Positions 1 to 5,451 of a stretch of 7,658 nucleotides of DNA are shown here, one piece after another. The DNA lies in contig JAHIVS010000550.1 in NCBI GenBank assembly GCA_018816605.1, positions 1-7,658 on the forward strand. Direction: 5' to 3'. Both the position numbers and the translations under genes were made by a program. This DNA comes from Pseudomonadota bacterium. GTDB lineage: Bacteria > Desulfobacterota > Desulfobacteria > Desulfobacterales > Desulfobacteraceae. Numbering within the stretch: position 1 is the stretch's first letter; the number at the start of each line of letters is the position of its first letter. Under the pieces are notes generated by a model that did no database searches, had not been told where the DNA came from, and was given only the letters and a program-made list of their open reading frames with translations.

Positions 1-50
1 CGGCGGTTTAAAAAAAAACTGATGATTAATTTTTATAAAGGAGTAACAAA

Positions 51-431
51 ATGACACAAGACTGTTGCGCATCCGGCGGCAATATCATGATCCTGGCCTG
101 TTCAGGCGGATCCAACGTGGGCCAGCTTTCAAACCAGGCTGCCATTGAACTGACCCGGGAAGGCGTCGGCAAAATGTTCTGCCTGGCCGGAATCGGCGCC
201 CAGCTGGGCGGTTTTGTCCAGTCGGCCAAAGAGGTGGATACCATGGTGGCCATTGACGGCTGCCCTGTGGGGTGTGCCAAAGCCATCCTTGAACAGGCCC
301 AGGTGCCCTTGAAAAATCACCTGGTGATTACCGAACTGGGCATTGAAAAAAATAAAAACCTCACCCCCAGGGCCGAAGATATCGCCAGGGTGAAGTCTGC
401 GGTTTTCGATACCTGCGGGGTCAAACCATGA
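51..431 (+). CDS. arsE: DGC-domain putative zinc-binding protein, ArsE-like
   Basis: This 126-residue soluble protein belongs to the DGC-domain family of cysteine-rich, putatively zinc-binding proteins. Visible signatures are CSGGSNVGQ (residues 17-25), C44 in an MFCLAG segment and the family-defining D69-G70-C71 followed by C75. Further cysteines are C5, C6 and C122. No signal peptide or membrane helix is seen, so it should be cytoplasmic. The ATG has a good ribosome binding site, AAAGGAG at 37-43. Its stop overlaps the next start (ATGA at 428-431), which implies translational coupling to the thioredoxin-like gene. DGC protein, thioredoxin and CcdA-like protein in this order is the arsEFG arrangement; in that system ArsE and ArsF together are reported to reduce nitrated aromatic arsenicals. 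The DGC family is clear. The arsE name rests on gene order and recall, not on a comparison I could run. The operon promoter lies upstream of the window. Confidence 0.8.
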   Translation: MTQDCCASGGNIMILACSGGSNVGQLSNQAAIELTREGVGKMFCLAGIGAQLGGFVQSAKEVDTMVAIDGCPVGCAKAILEQAQVPLKNHLVITELGIEKNKNLTPRAEDIARVKSAVFDTCGVKP

Positions 432-877
432 GAATCGCGAAACTTATTATTATCTGTGTCATTGCCGTTGCAGTGATCCTGCTTGTAAAAACACAATTCT
501 TTACGGACACGGCCCAGGAGCTTTCCGCCGGGACCGTCAGCCACAGCGCCCCCATTGATTTTGAAAACCTGCCGGTAAAAGGCATGGTGACCCTGATCGA
601 TCTCGGGGCCACGGAATGTATTCCCTGTAAAATGATGGCCCCCATCATGGCCAAGCTTGAGGCCGATTACCAGGGAAAGGCGGCCATTGCCTTTATCGAT
701 GTCTGGAAACACAAGGAACAGGCCCCCAAATACAAGATCCGGGCCATCCCGACCCAGATCTTTTATGATGCTTCGGGAACGGAAATATCCCGCCATGAAG
801 GCTTCATGAGTGAAAAGGACATTGTGGCCCAGCTCACCAAGATGGGGGTTTCTTCCCCATCGGAAAAAAAGGAATAG
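428..877 (+). CDS. arsF: membrane-anchored thioredoxin-family protein, ArsF-like
   Basis: This 149-residue thioredoxin-fold protein has one N-terminal membrane helix (about residues 5-20, after basic R2 and K5). A short linker leads to the thioredoxin domain at about 50-140. The redox centre is C64-I-P-C67, and the cis-proline loop is visible as AIPTQ with P108. There is no lipobox and no obvious signal peptidase site, so it is probably a permanent anchor. By the positive-inside rule the catalytic domain would face the periplasm, although K21 just after the helix makes that uncertain. Translation is coupled to the preceding gene by an ATGA overlap, and there is no separate strong ribosome binding site. 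Position before the CcdA-like gene matches ArsF of arsEFG, annotated as a subunit of a nitrophenylarsenical reductase. The thioredoxin family is certain; the ArsF assignment is probable. A plain CcdA-dependent periplasmic thioredoxin remains an alternative. Confidence 0.85.
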   Translation: MRIAKLIIICVIAVAVILLVKTQFFTDTAQELSAGTVSHSAPIDFENLPVKGMVTLIDLGATECIPCKMMAPIMAKLEADYQGKAAIAFIDVWKHKEQAPKYKIRAIPTQIFYDASGTEISRHEGFMSEKDIVAQLTKMGVSSPSEKKE

Positions 878-887
878 GAGGAGCGAT

Positions 888-1595
888 ATGCTGGACCAGA
901 TTTTTTTAACCGTCAACCAGTGGATCACGGGCGGAACCATCCTGGCTGCTGCCGGGTGCTTCATCTGGGGCATGGTCAGCGTGCTGCTGAGCCCCTGCCA
1001 CATGGCCTCCATTCCCCTGATCGTCGGCTATGTCGGGGGCCAGGACAAGATGGTCCAGCCCCGGCAGGCAGGGGTGTACTCCATCCTTTTCACCCTGGGT
1101 CTTTTCATCACCATTGCCGTCATCGGCATTATCTGCGCCCTTTTGGGACGGATGCTGGGGGATGTGGGCAATTACTGGCAGATCCTGATCGGGGCTATCC
1201 TGATCTGGGTGGCCCTGGGCATGCTGGGGGTTGAAAAATGCTCCCTGTCCGGCGGGCTTTTATACCGGCTGAAACTCAAGGGCATGACCGGGGCCTTTGT
1301 CCTGGGGCTTGCCTACGGCATTTTGTCCGGCTCCTGCACCTTTGGGTTTATTGCGCCCATCCTGGCCGTCATCACGGTCCAGGAAAAAATCATGACCGGG
1401 ATTCTTTTGATCGTTCTTTTCGGCATCGGCCACTGCCTTCCCATTGCCGTTGCCGGAAGCAGCGCCGCTGCTGTCCGGAAACTCATGGAAAATGCCGCCT
1501 GGCAGGGTGCAGGCACCTGGTTCCGCAAAGGGGCCGGGACCCTGGTGGGGATTTTAGGCCTGTATTTTATGATTAATCCGTTTATTACTGCTTGA
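888..1595 (+). CDS. arsG: CcdA/DsbD-like membrane protein, ArsG-like aromatic arsenical efflux permease
   Basis: This 235-residue integral membrane protein has about six hydrophobic helices and belongs to the CcdA/DsbD transmembrane superfamily. Two family cysteines sit in equivalent motifs: LSPCHMASIPL (C37) near the end of the first helix and SGSCTFGF (C150) in the fourth. Other cysteines are C24, C83, C118 and C183, the last in a GIGHCLP motif. The ATG at 888 is chosen because AGGAGGAG at 876-883 lies just upstream; an in-frame ATG at 810 would add 26 residues inside the preceding gene and has no comparable site. Ten bases separate it from the thioredoxin gene. In arsEFG systems ArsG is reported to export aminated aromatic arsenicals such as trivalent aminobenzylarsenicals. 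CcdA relatives instead move electrons across the membrane to periplasmic thioredoxins, and the conserved cysteine pair leaves this possible. The family is certain; the substrate is not. Confidence 0.8.
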   Translation: MLDQIFLTVNQWITGGTILAAAGCFIWGMVSVLLSPCHMASIPLIVGYVGGQDKMVQPRQAGVYSILFTLGLFITIAVIGIICALLGRMLGDVGNYWQILIGAILIWVALGMLGVEKCSLSGGLLYRLKLKGMTGAFVLGLAYGILSGSCTFGFIAPILAVITVQEKIMTGILLIVLFGIGHCLPIAVAGSSAAAVRKLMENAAWQGAGTWFRKGAGTLVGILGLYFMINPFITA

Positions 1596-1618
1596 TCAAA
1601 ACAAAAAAAAAGGACACT

Positions 1619-2143
1619 ATGCTGCTCAAAGACTATACCCTTGAAATCTTTAAATCCAAATGCCAGGCCGATGCCAAAGGGGTCCATTGCTTTGCCCACC
1701 TGGGCCAGGATGTCAGCGAGGCCCTGCCCTATCTGAACGCCGTCCTGGGCGGTTTTGAATTTCTGAATGACCCCCCCGCCGTCACCTTCCGGGCCCAGGG
1801 AAAACTGATCACGGTCCACGGCAAAAAAATCGCCGTCAATGCCCTGAACGATGAAGCCGAAGCCAGAAAAATCGTGGAATGGCTGAAGACGGAAATCAAT
1901 TCCGCCTGGGAACAAAAAGACACCATCACCCCCTCTTATACCGGCTTGCCCAGGCCCGGCATCATTGAAATCTTAAAACTTCTGCCCAAAACCAATTGCC
2001 GGGAATGCGGCCAGCCCACCTGCATGGTCTTTGCCACCAAGGTGGCAGAAGGTGCCAAAGGCGCGGACGATTGTCCCGGAATCAAGGCGGAAGAAGGCCG
2101 GAAGCTGACCGCCTATATGAGCCGTTTTAATCTGGAACTCTAA
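1619..2143 (+). CDS. 4Fe-4S-binding protein, fourth gene of the arsEFG-like operon
   Basis: This 174-residue cytoplasmic protein carries a C-terminal 4Fe-4S domain of the type found in the large subunit of the corrinoid iron-sulfur protein. The motif starts LLPKTNCRECGQPTC and the ligands are C127, C130, C135 and C152 (C-X2-C-X4-C-X16-C), ending in DCPGI. The N-terminal 110 residues contain C15 and C24 and resemble no domain I can name; no cobamide-binding or catalytic domain is present. The ATG at 1619 is preceded by AGGA at 1611-1614. A TTG at 1592 overlapping the preceding stop would add nine residues and is a weaker alternative. It lies 23 bases after the ArsG-like gene and is probably co-transcribed. 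A role as electron donor to the ArsE/ArsF-like reductase is inferred from position alone. The iron-sulfur assignment is firm. Confidence 0.85.
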   Translation: MLLKDYTLEIFKSKCQADAKGVHCFAHLGQDVSEALPYLNAVLGGFEFLNDPPAVTFRAQGKLITVHGKKIAVNALNDEAEARKIVEWLKTEINSAWEQKDTITPSYTGLPRPGIIEILKLLPKTNCRECGQPTCMVFATKVAEGAKGADDCPGIKAEEGRKLTAYMSRFNLEL

Positions 2144-2207
2144 ACTAACCTAATAGCGGTTATGATAAAAACAAAACCAATATTGTTTAATTTTCAGGAG
2201 ACCTTAC

Positions 2208-2426
2208 ATGAAAAAAACATCCGGTTTGAAGTTAAAAGAAACGACCAGGCCAACCCGGCCCGTTAGGAACTCATTGTAGAAAACATCAAAAAAGAGCCCG
2301 GCCGCTATGCTGAGCTGCAAAGCCATTCAAGACTTGAACCATGATGAGTACCGGGTCAGGATATCCGACGGCACCGAGATCTGTTCCATTGTCACCACCA
2401 AAGGGATGCCGTATAAAAATTCTTGA
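2208..2426 (+). pseudogene. decayed small gene, function unknown
   Basis: The 345-base gap between the Fe-S gene and arsR is not empty. An ATG at 2208 has a good ribosome binding site (AGGAG at 2196-2200), but its frame stops at an in-frame TAG (2277-2279). The same frame then stays open to a TGA at 2424-2426 and ends in a protein-like stretch, DEYRVRISDGTEICSIVTT. A second frame, offset by one base, is also protein-like (NIRFEVKRND, then ELIVENIKKEPGRYAELQ). It is interrupted by a TAG at 2264-2266 and stops at 2342-2344. Joining the two frames, with a slip at the A7 run 2211-2217 and another shift near 2310-2340, would give one protein of about 70 residues. I do not recognise it. Decay of a real small gene is the simplest reading; chance open frames are the alternative. 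Confidence 0.4.
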
Positions 2427-2453
2427 CCGGATCAAATTTTTTATATAGATAAT
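2423..2453 (+). promoter_or_regulatory. putative promoter of the arsR-arsC-acr3 operon
   Basis: TTGACC at 2423-2428 could be a -35 element. GATAAT at 2448-2453 is a near-consensus -10 element at 19-base spacing. An alternative -10, TAGATA at 2446-2451, has 17-base spacing but a poorer match. The region is AT-rich and lies 36 to 66 bases before the arsR start. The -10 overlaps the left arm of the inverted repeat at 2449-2472, as expected for a repressed promoter. No transcript evidence is available. Confidence 0.4.
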
Positions 2454-2472
2454 TAGTTGTTTGGCTAATTAT
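2449..2472. promoter_or_regulatory. perfect inverted repeat, probable ArsR operator
   Basis: ATAATTAG at 2449-2456 and CTAATTAT at 2465-2472 are exact reverse complements separated by eight bases. The repeat lies 16 bases before the arsR start codon and over the putative -10 element. Dimeric ArsR/SmtB repressors typically bind AT-rich dyads in this position, so autoregulation of arsR-arsC-acr3 is the natural inference. The symmetry is seen directly; binding is inferred. Confidence 0.6.
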
Positions 2473-2488
2473 AAAACATGGCGTTGAT

Positions 2489-2884
2489 ATGGATAATACG
2501 ATTTCAAAACTAAAGGCTCTGGCAGACAAAAACCGGCTCAGGGTGTTTTGCGCCCTGACCCGCCACGGGGAATTGTGCGCCTGCCAGATCACGGAACTGC
2601 TCCAGGTGGCCGGTGCGACAGCCTCCCGCCATTTGAGTATCCTGGTCGCTGCCGGACTGCTGACGAGCCGGAAGGACGGCCGGTGGGTGTTTTTCAGCCT
2701 GGACCGGTCCGGCCGCGGGTTCGACGGAATCCTGCAATGGCTTGATCCTGAAGTCCGGACCTCTCTGGCCTTTCAAAACGATCTTGACACCCTGGAGCGG
2801 ATCACGGATCTTCCCCTTGAGGATCTTTGCAGAAAACAACGGGGACAAGCCTGCTGCCCCATCCAAAAAGGAGGAACCCCATAA
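2489..2884 (+). CDS. arsR: ArsR/SmtB-family arsenite-responsive transcriptional repressor
   Basis: This 131-residue winged-helix protein has the classic ArsR layout. LKALADKNRLRVF opens the domain, ELCACQITELL carries the metalloid-binding pair C30 and C32, ATASRHLSILVAAGLL is the recognition helix, and RKDGRWVFFSL is the wing. The ELC-x-C motif is the arsenite/antimonite site of many ArsR proteins; C21 is also nearby. The C-terminus carries extra cysteines, C114 and the pair C122-C123, which could be a third ligand or a separate site. It is the first gene of arsR-arsC-acr3 and overlaps arsC by one base (TAATG at 2882-2886). A perfect inverted repeat lies just upstream. The expected role is repression of its own operon, relieved by As(III). 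Confidence 0.95.
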   Translation: MDNTISKLKALADKNRLRVFCALTRHGELCACQITELLQVAGATASRHLSILVAAGLLTSRKDGRWVFFSLDRSGRGFDGILQWLDPEVRTSLAFQNDLDTLERITDLPLEDLCRKQRGQACCPIQKGGTP

Positions 2885-3339
2885 TGGAAAAACTGAAGAT
2901 ATTATTTTTGTGTACGGGAAATTCATGCCGGAGCCAGATGGCAGAAGGCTGGACCCGCAAGCTCAAAGGTGACTGCATTGACGTTTTTTCAGCCGGCGTG
3001 GAAATCCACGGGCTGAATCCCCATGCTGTCGCCGTCATGGCCGAGGCCGGGGTGGATATTTCCGAACAGCGGTCCAAACATGTCAATGAATTTACGGGCC
3101 AGGATTTTGATGCGGTGGTGACGGTCTGTGACCATGCCCGGGAATCCTGCCCCTATTTCCCGGCATCCTGCAAACGCGTTCATGCAGGCTTTGCCGATCC
3201 GCCGGCCCTGGCCCGGGAGATCGCGGCGCAAGGAGGGGGAAAAGCGGCCCAGCTGGATTGCTATCGGAAGGTGAGAGATGAAATCAGGGCTTTTGTGGAA
3301 GCCCTGCCGAATAATATTTTAAAAGGAGGCCAGAGGTGA
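2884..3339 (+). CDS. arsC: arsenate reductase, thioredoxin-coupled type (low-molecular-weight phosphatase fold)
   Basis: This 151-residue cytoplasmic enzyme reduces arsenate to arsenite, the form exported by the next gene product. The phosphatase-like P-loop is C10-T-G-N-S-C15-R-S. The redox pair is C82 and C89 in [10 protein letters not shown]. These positions equal those of the well-studied Staphylococcus aureus enzyme (C10, C82, C89), so the thioredoxin-coupled mechanism is expected. FADPP at about 101-105 is also typical. The ATG at 2884 is chosen because AGGAGG at 2869-2874 lies nine bases before it and it overlaps the arsR stop. Upstream in-frame starts inside arsR lack such a site. The thioredoxin partner could be the general cellular one; the operon's thioredoxin-like protein is membrane-anchored and less likely. 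Length is normal for the family. Confidence 0.96.
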   Translation: MEKLKILFLCTGNSCRSQMAEGWTRKLKGDCIDVFSAGVEIHGLNPHAVAVMAEAGVDISEQRSKHVNEFTGQDFDAVVTVCDHARESCPYFPASCKRVHAGFADPPALAREIAAQGGGKAAQLDCYRKVRDEIRAFVEALPNNILKGGQR

Positions 3340-4448
3340 ATAACAAGAGAATAAACCCCGACAAAACAAATCCAAACCCTGACTTGTGCCCCACGGCCCA
3401 GCCCGTGGGCAAGGGGCTTTCTTTTCTGGACCGGTTCCTGACCCTGTGGATATTTGCCGCCATGGCCATCGGAATCGGTGCCGGGTGGCTGGTGCCCGGT
3501 GTCAAGGATTTCGTCAACCTGTTCACGGTGGGAACCACCAATATCCCCATTGCCGTCGGTCTTATCCTCATGATGTATCCGCCCTTTGCCAAGGTGAGGT
3601 ATGAGGACATGCCCGATGTTTTCAAAAATATCCGGATTCTTTGCCTCTCCCTGGTTCAGAACTGGGTGGTCGGCCCCTTTCTGATGTTTTTCATCGCCAT
3701 CATCTTTCTGAGGGATTATCCCGAATACATGGCAGGGCTGATCATGATCGGACTGGCCCGGTGCATCGCCATGGTCATTGTCTGGAACGAGCTGGCCAAG
3801 GGGGATACCGAGTATGCCGCCGGTCTGGTGGCCTTTAACTCTGTTTTCCAGGTGATATTTTTCAGTGTCTATGCCTGGTTTTTCCTCACGGTTCTGCCGC
3901 CCCTGTTCGGGATCCAGGCCACGGCCGTGGCAATCACCATCGGCCAGATCGCCGAAAGCGTGTTTATCTATCTGGGCATCCCCTTCATTGCCGGCGCCCT
4001 GACCCGGTTTATCGGCGTTAAAATCATGGGCCGGGAACAATACCATGCCGTGGTGGTCCCCAGGATCAGCCCCCTGACCCTGATTGCCCTGCTCTTTACC
4101 ATTGTGCTCATGTTCAGCCTTAAAGGGGATCTCATCGTTCAGATTCCCATGGACGTGGTGAGAATCGCCATCCCGCTGCTGGTCTATTTTGTGATCATGT
4201 TCCTGGTCTCTTTTTATATGGGAAAAAAGGTGGGGGCTGATTACAAAAAGACAACCACCCTGGCCTTTACGGCCGCCAGCAACAATTTCGAGCTGGCCAT
4301 TGCCGTGGCCATCGCGGTATTCGGTCTGAATTCCGGTGCCGCCTTTGCCGCCGTTATCGGGCCTTTGGTGGAAGTGCCGGTCATGATCGGGCTTGTCAAT
4401 GTAGCCTTCTTTTTCCAGCGCCGGTATTTCCGGGAAAAGCCTTCATAA
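3336..4448 (+). CDS. acr3: ACR3-family arsenite efflux permease
   Basis: This 370-residue inner-membrane protein has about ten hydrophobic helices and belongs to the ACR3 branch of the bile/arsenite/riboflavin transporter superfamily. Diagnostic segments are [18 protein letters not shown], with the essential-type cysteine C143, and [19 protein letters not shown], with E319. These correspond to the Cys and Glu shown to be needed for transport in ACR3 of Alkaliphilus. A hydrophilic tail of about 28 residues with several prolines precedes the first helix. The start is a GTG at 3336 overlapping the arsC stop (GTGA); AAAAGGAGG at 3321-3329 gives correct spacing. As the last gene of arsR-arsC-acr3 it exports the arsenite made by ArsC using the proton motive force. 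The sequence is intact to the C-terminus. Confidence 0.96.
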   Translation: MNNKRINPDKTNPNPDLCPTAQPVGKGLSFLDRFLTLWIFAAMAIGIGAGWLVPGVKDFVNLFTVGTTNIPIAVGLILMMYPPFAKVRYEDMPDVFKNIRILCLSLVQNWVVGPFLMFFIAIIFLRDYPEYMAGLIMIGLARCIAMVIVWNELAKGDTEYAAGLVAFNSVFQVIFFSVYAWFFLTVLPPLFGIQATAVAITIGQIAESVFIYLGIPFIAGALTRFIGVKIMGREQYHAVVVPRISPLTLIALLFTIVLMFSLKGDLIVQIPMDVVRIAIPLLVYFVIMFLVSFYMGKKVGADYKKTTTLAFTAASNNFELAIAVAIAVFGLNSGAAFAAVIGPLVEVPVMIGLVNVAFFFQRRYFREKPS

Positions 4449-4497
4449 CCTGAAGAGGGAGCGAGGCGTGCTGCAGCGCCCGCGGTCCTCGTAAGAT

Positions 4498-4524
4498 AAA
4501 AAACGGCTCTATCAATGAGTTGCC
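4498..4524 (-). terminator. weak possible terminator for the toxin-antitoxin transcript
   Basis: Read on the minus strand, a short imperfect stem (GGC plus CTC pairing with GAG plus CC, with a bulge) is followed directly by six T residues at 4503-4498. It lies about 120 bases beyond the toxin stop in the convergent gap. The stem is weak, so this is only a candidate. No comparable plus-strand terminator for acr3 was seen in 4449-4647. Confidence 0.22.
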
Positions 4525-4673
4525 CTGAAGGGTTACAAAAGTTCAAGAATATGGATGAAGGAGCCGGTCAATTCGCCGCTGCTCTTCGAGCAATTTCCGA
4601 AACCAGATATTCGAGGGTTCGCACTGGTCACCGGTCTGTTCGCAGTTCTATTCTTTATCAACAAATCGTTTAA
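4515..4673 (+). other. 52-codon open frame in the convergent gap, coding status doubtful
   Basis: An ATG at 4515 opens a 52-residue frame ending at a TAA (4671-4673), overlapping the 3' end of the toxin gene on the other strand. No ribosome binding site precedes it. The product (NMDEGAGQFAAALRAISETR, then an arginine-rich tail) matches nothing I know. It could be a gene fragment left by recombination next to the toxin-antitoxin insertion, or chance. Apart from this and a weak terminator candidate, 4449-4647 holds nothing recognisable. Confidence 0.15.
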
Positions 4674-4980
4674 ATAGAATATCTTCAACATTCCGGCGAG
4701 AATCTATTACAGACAAAACAAATATTTCCTGTCCGGAATTTCTGTAAATTAATCGCCATGGTGCAATAACCAATTCCCGGTATATCAAGATTCCTTCATC
4801 TTGAAGCTCTGGAGCGACTCGACCTCTTTCTGGAAAAGCATCTGGGCTTAAAGCTTTTTGCCTGATTTCAGTTAATATTTTCAGCGCATTTTGAGGGCTT
4901 TTATCTGCAATATATTCAATAATATTTTTCATGTCGTTTTCAGCAACATGAGCCCAGATTACATTGTATTTTGAGCTCAT
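4648..4980 (-). CDS. RelE/ParE-superfamily type II toxin
   Basis: This 110-residue protein has the RelE/ParE toxin fold. An N-terminal helical hairpin (AENDMKNIIEYIADKSPQNA) is followed by FPERGR at 49-54, YRELVIAPWRLIYR at 67-80 and the C-terminal strand VLSVIDSRRN at 88-97, the typical order. Length is normal. It follows its antitoxin with a four-base ATGA overlap (4977-4980), so translation is coupled. ParE-type members poison DNA gyrase and RelE-type members cut mRNA on the ribosome; sequence alone does not decide here, though the WRLIYR and DSRR segments are more ParE-like. The pair is visibly more AT-rich than its neighbours, which suggests separate acquisition. Confidence 0.9.
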   Translation of the reverse strand: MSSKYNVIWAHVAENDMKNIIEYIADKSPQNALKILTEIRQKALSPDAFPERGRVAPELQDEGILIYRELVIAPWRLIYRNSGQEIFVLSVIDSRRNVEDILFKRFVDKE

Positions 4981-5258
4981 TTCAATCTGGCTTCCAATGA
5001 TTTCTCAATATCTTTGAATACGTTTTCTTGTGGTTTCACCTTGCCATTTCGAACATCACTTTCACCTTGTGATATCAGCTTTAACAGGCCGATTGCGTTG
5101 CGCATATCTTCATAACTTTTGGGATCTTGAAGAACGGCTCTGGGTTCACCATTTTGAGTTATAATTACAGGACGATGGGTCGTATTTATTTGATTCAACA
5201 AATCTGCAGCTTTTGATTTCAAATATGTAACAGGTTTTATGTCATCTATCATATGCAT
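4977..5258 (-). CDS. Phd/YefM-family type II antitoxin
   Basis: This 93-residue protein begins with the Phd/YefM DNA-binding fold. YLKSKAADLLNQINTTHRPV is followed by VIITQNGEPRAVL (31-43), the family's most conserved strand-turn-strand. The polar, charged C-terminal half (about 60-93) would wrap and neutralise the toxin. The ATG at 5258 is preceded by GGAGGTGAT (5270-5262), a very strong ribosome binding site, as usual for an antitoxin that must outnumber its toxin; a second in-frame ATG lies two codons later. The promoter region contains a perfect 14-base palindrome, consistent with autoregulation by the antitoxin or the complex. Confidence 0.92.
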   Translation of the reverse strand: MHMIDDIKPVTYLKSKAADLLNQINTTHRPVIITQNGEPRAVLQDPKSYEDMRNAIGLLKLISQGESDVRNGKVKPQENVFKDIEKSLEARLK

Positions 5259-5277
5259 GTTATCACCTCCGGTTCAT

Positions 5278-5291
5278 ATATGGTACCATAT
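5278..5291. promoter_or_regulatory. perfect 14-bp palindrome, probable toxin-antitoxin operator
   Basis: ATATGGTACCATAT at 5278-5291 is a perfect palindrome 19 bases before the antitoxin start. Phd/YefM antitoxins bind short palindromes in their own promoters; YefM sites have a TGTACA core and this one has GGTACC. The symmetry is seen directly and the operator role is inferred. A clear -35/-10 pair could not be assigned. Confidence 0.5.
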
Positions 5292-5383
5292 TAAGACCGC
5301 ATGTTAAGATGAGTTTTTGACTGCGAACGGCAGGCATCTTTTCTTACCCCCGAACTGTTGCTTCTGCATTGCAGACACGACCA

Positions 5384-5405
5384 CCGGCCTGAAGCCTTGG
5401 GCCGG
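5384..5405. repeat. GC-rich inverted repeat downstream of the rhodanese gene
   Basis: CCGGCC at 5384-5389 and GGCCGG at 5400-5405 form a six-bp all-GC stem around a ten-base loop. A second small symmetry, TCTGCA-T-TGCAGA, lies at 5363-5375. Both are in the 193-base gap between the rhodanese stop and the antitoxin start. No T-tract follows on either strand, so intrinsic termination is not supported. An RNA 3'-end stabilising hairpin or Rho-associated structure is possible. Confidence 0.35.
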
Positions 5406-5451
5406 CATGGGAGCCTGGAAAGTGCCCATTGGGACTGGCACCGCAAGACGG

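Noticed and set aside
810..887. Upstream extension of the CcdA-like protein from an ATG at 810
   Set aside because: The extra 26 residues are basic and non-conserved in look, lie inside the thioredoxin gene, and the ATG at 888 has a far better ribosome binding site.
317..1012. Long minus-strand open frame (231 codons) opposite the thioredoxin and CcdA-like genes
   Set aside because: It lies antisense to two well-identified genes, has low-complexity composition typical of a shadow frame and no ribosome binding site.
2208..2426. TAG codons read as pyrrolysine in the small gene
   Set aside because: Pyrrolysine use exists in some relatives, but the protein-like stretches switch frame, so readthrough of one TAG would not restore a single protein. 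Decay is simpler.
3261..4046. 261-codon minus-strand open frame opposite acr3
   Set aside because: Rich in Gly, Asp and His in a pattern expected from the complement of hydrophobic membrane codons; acr3 on the plus strand is certain.
4462..4491. GC-rich inverted repeat CGAGG/CCTCG after acr3 as a terminator
   Set aside because: The arms are five bases with a 20-base loop and no T-tract follows on either strand.
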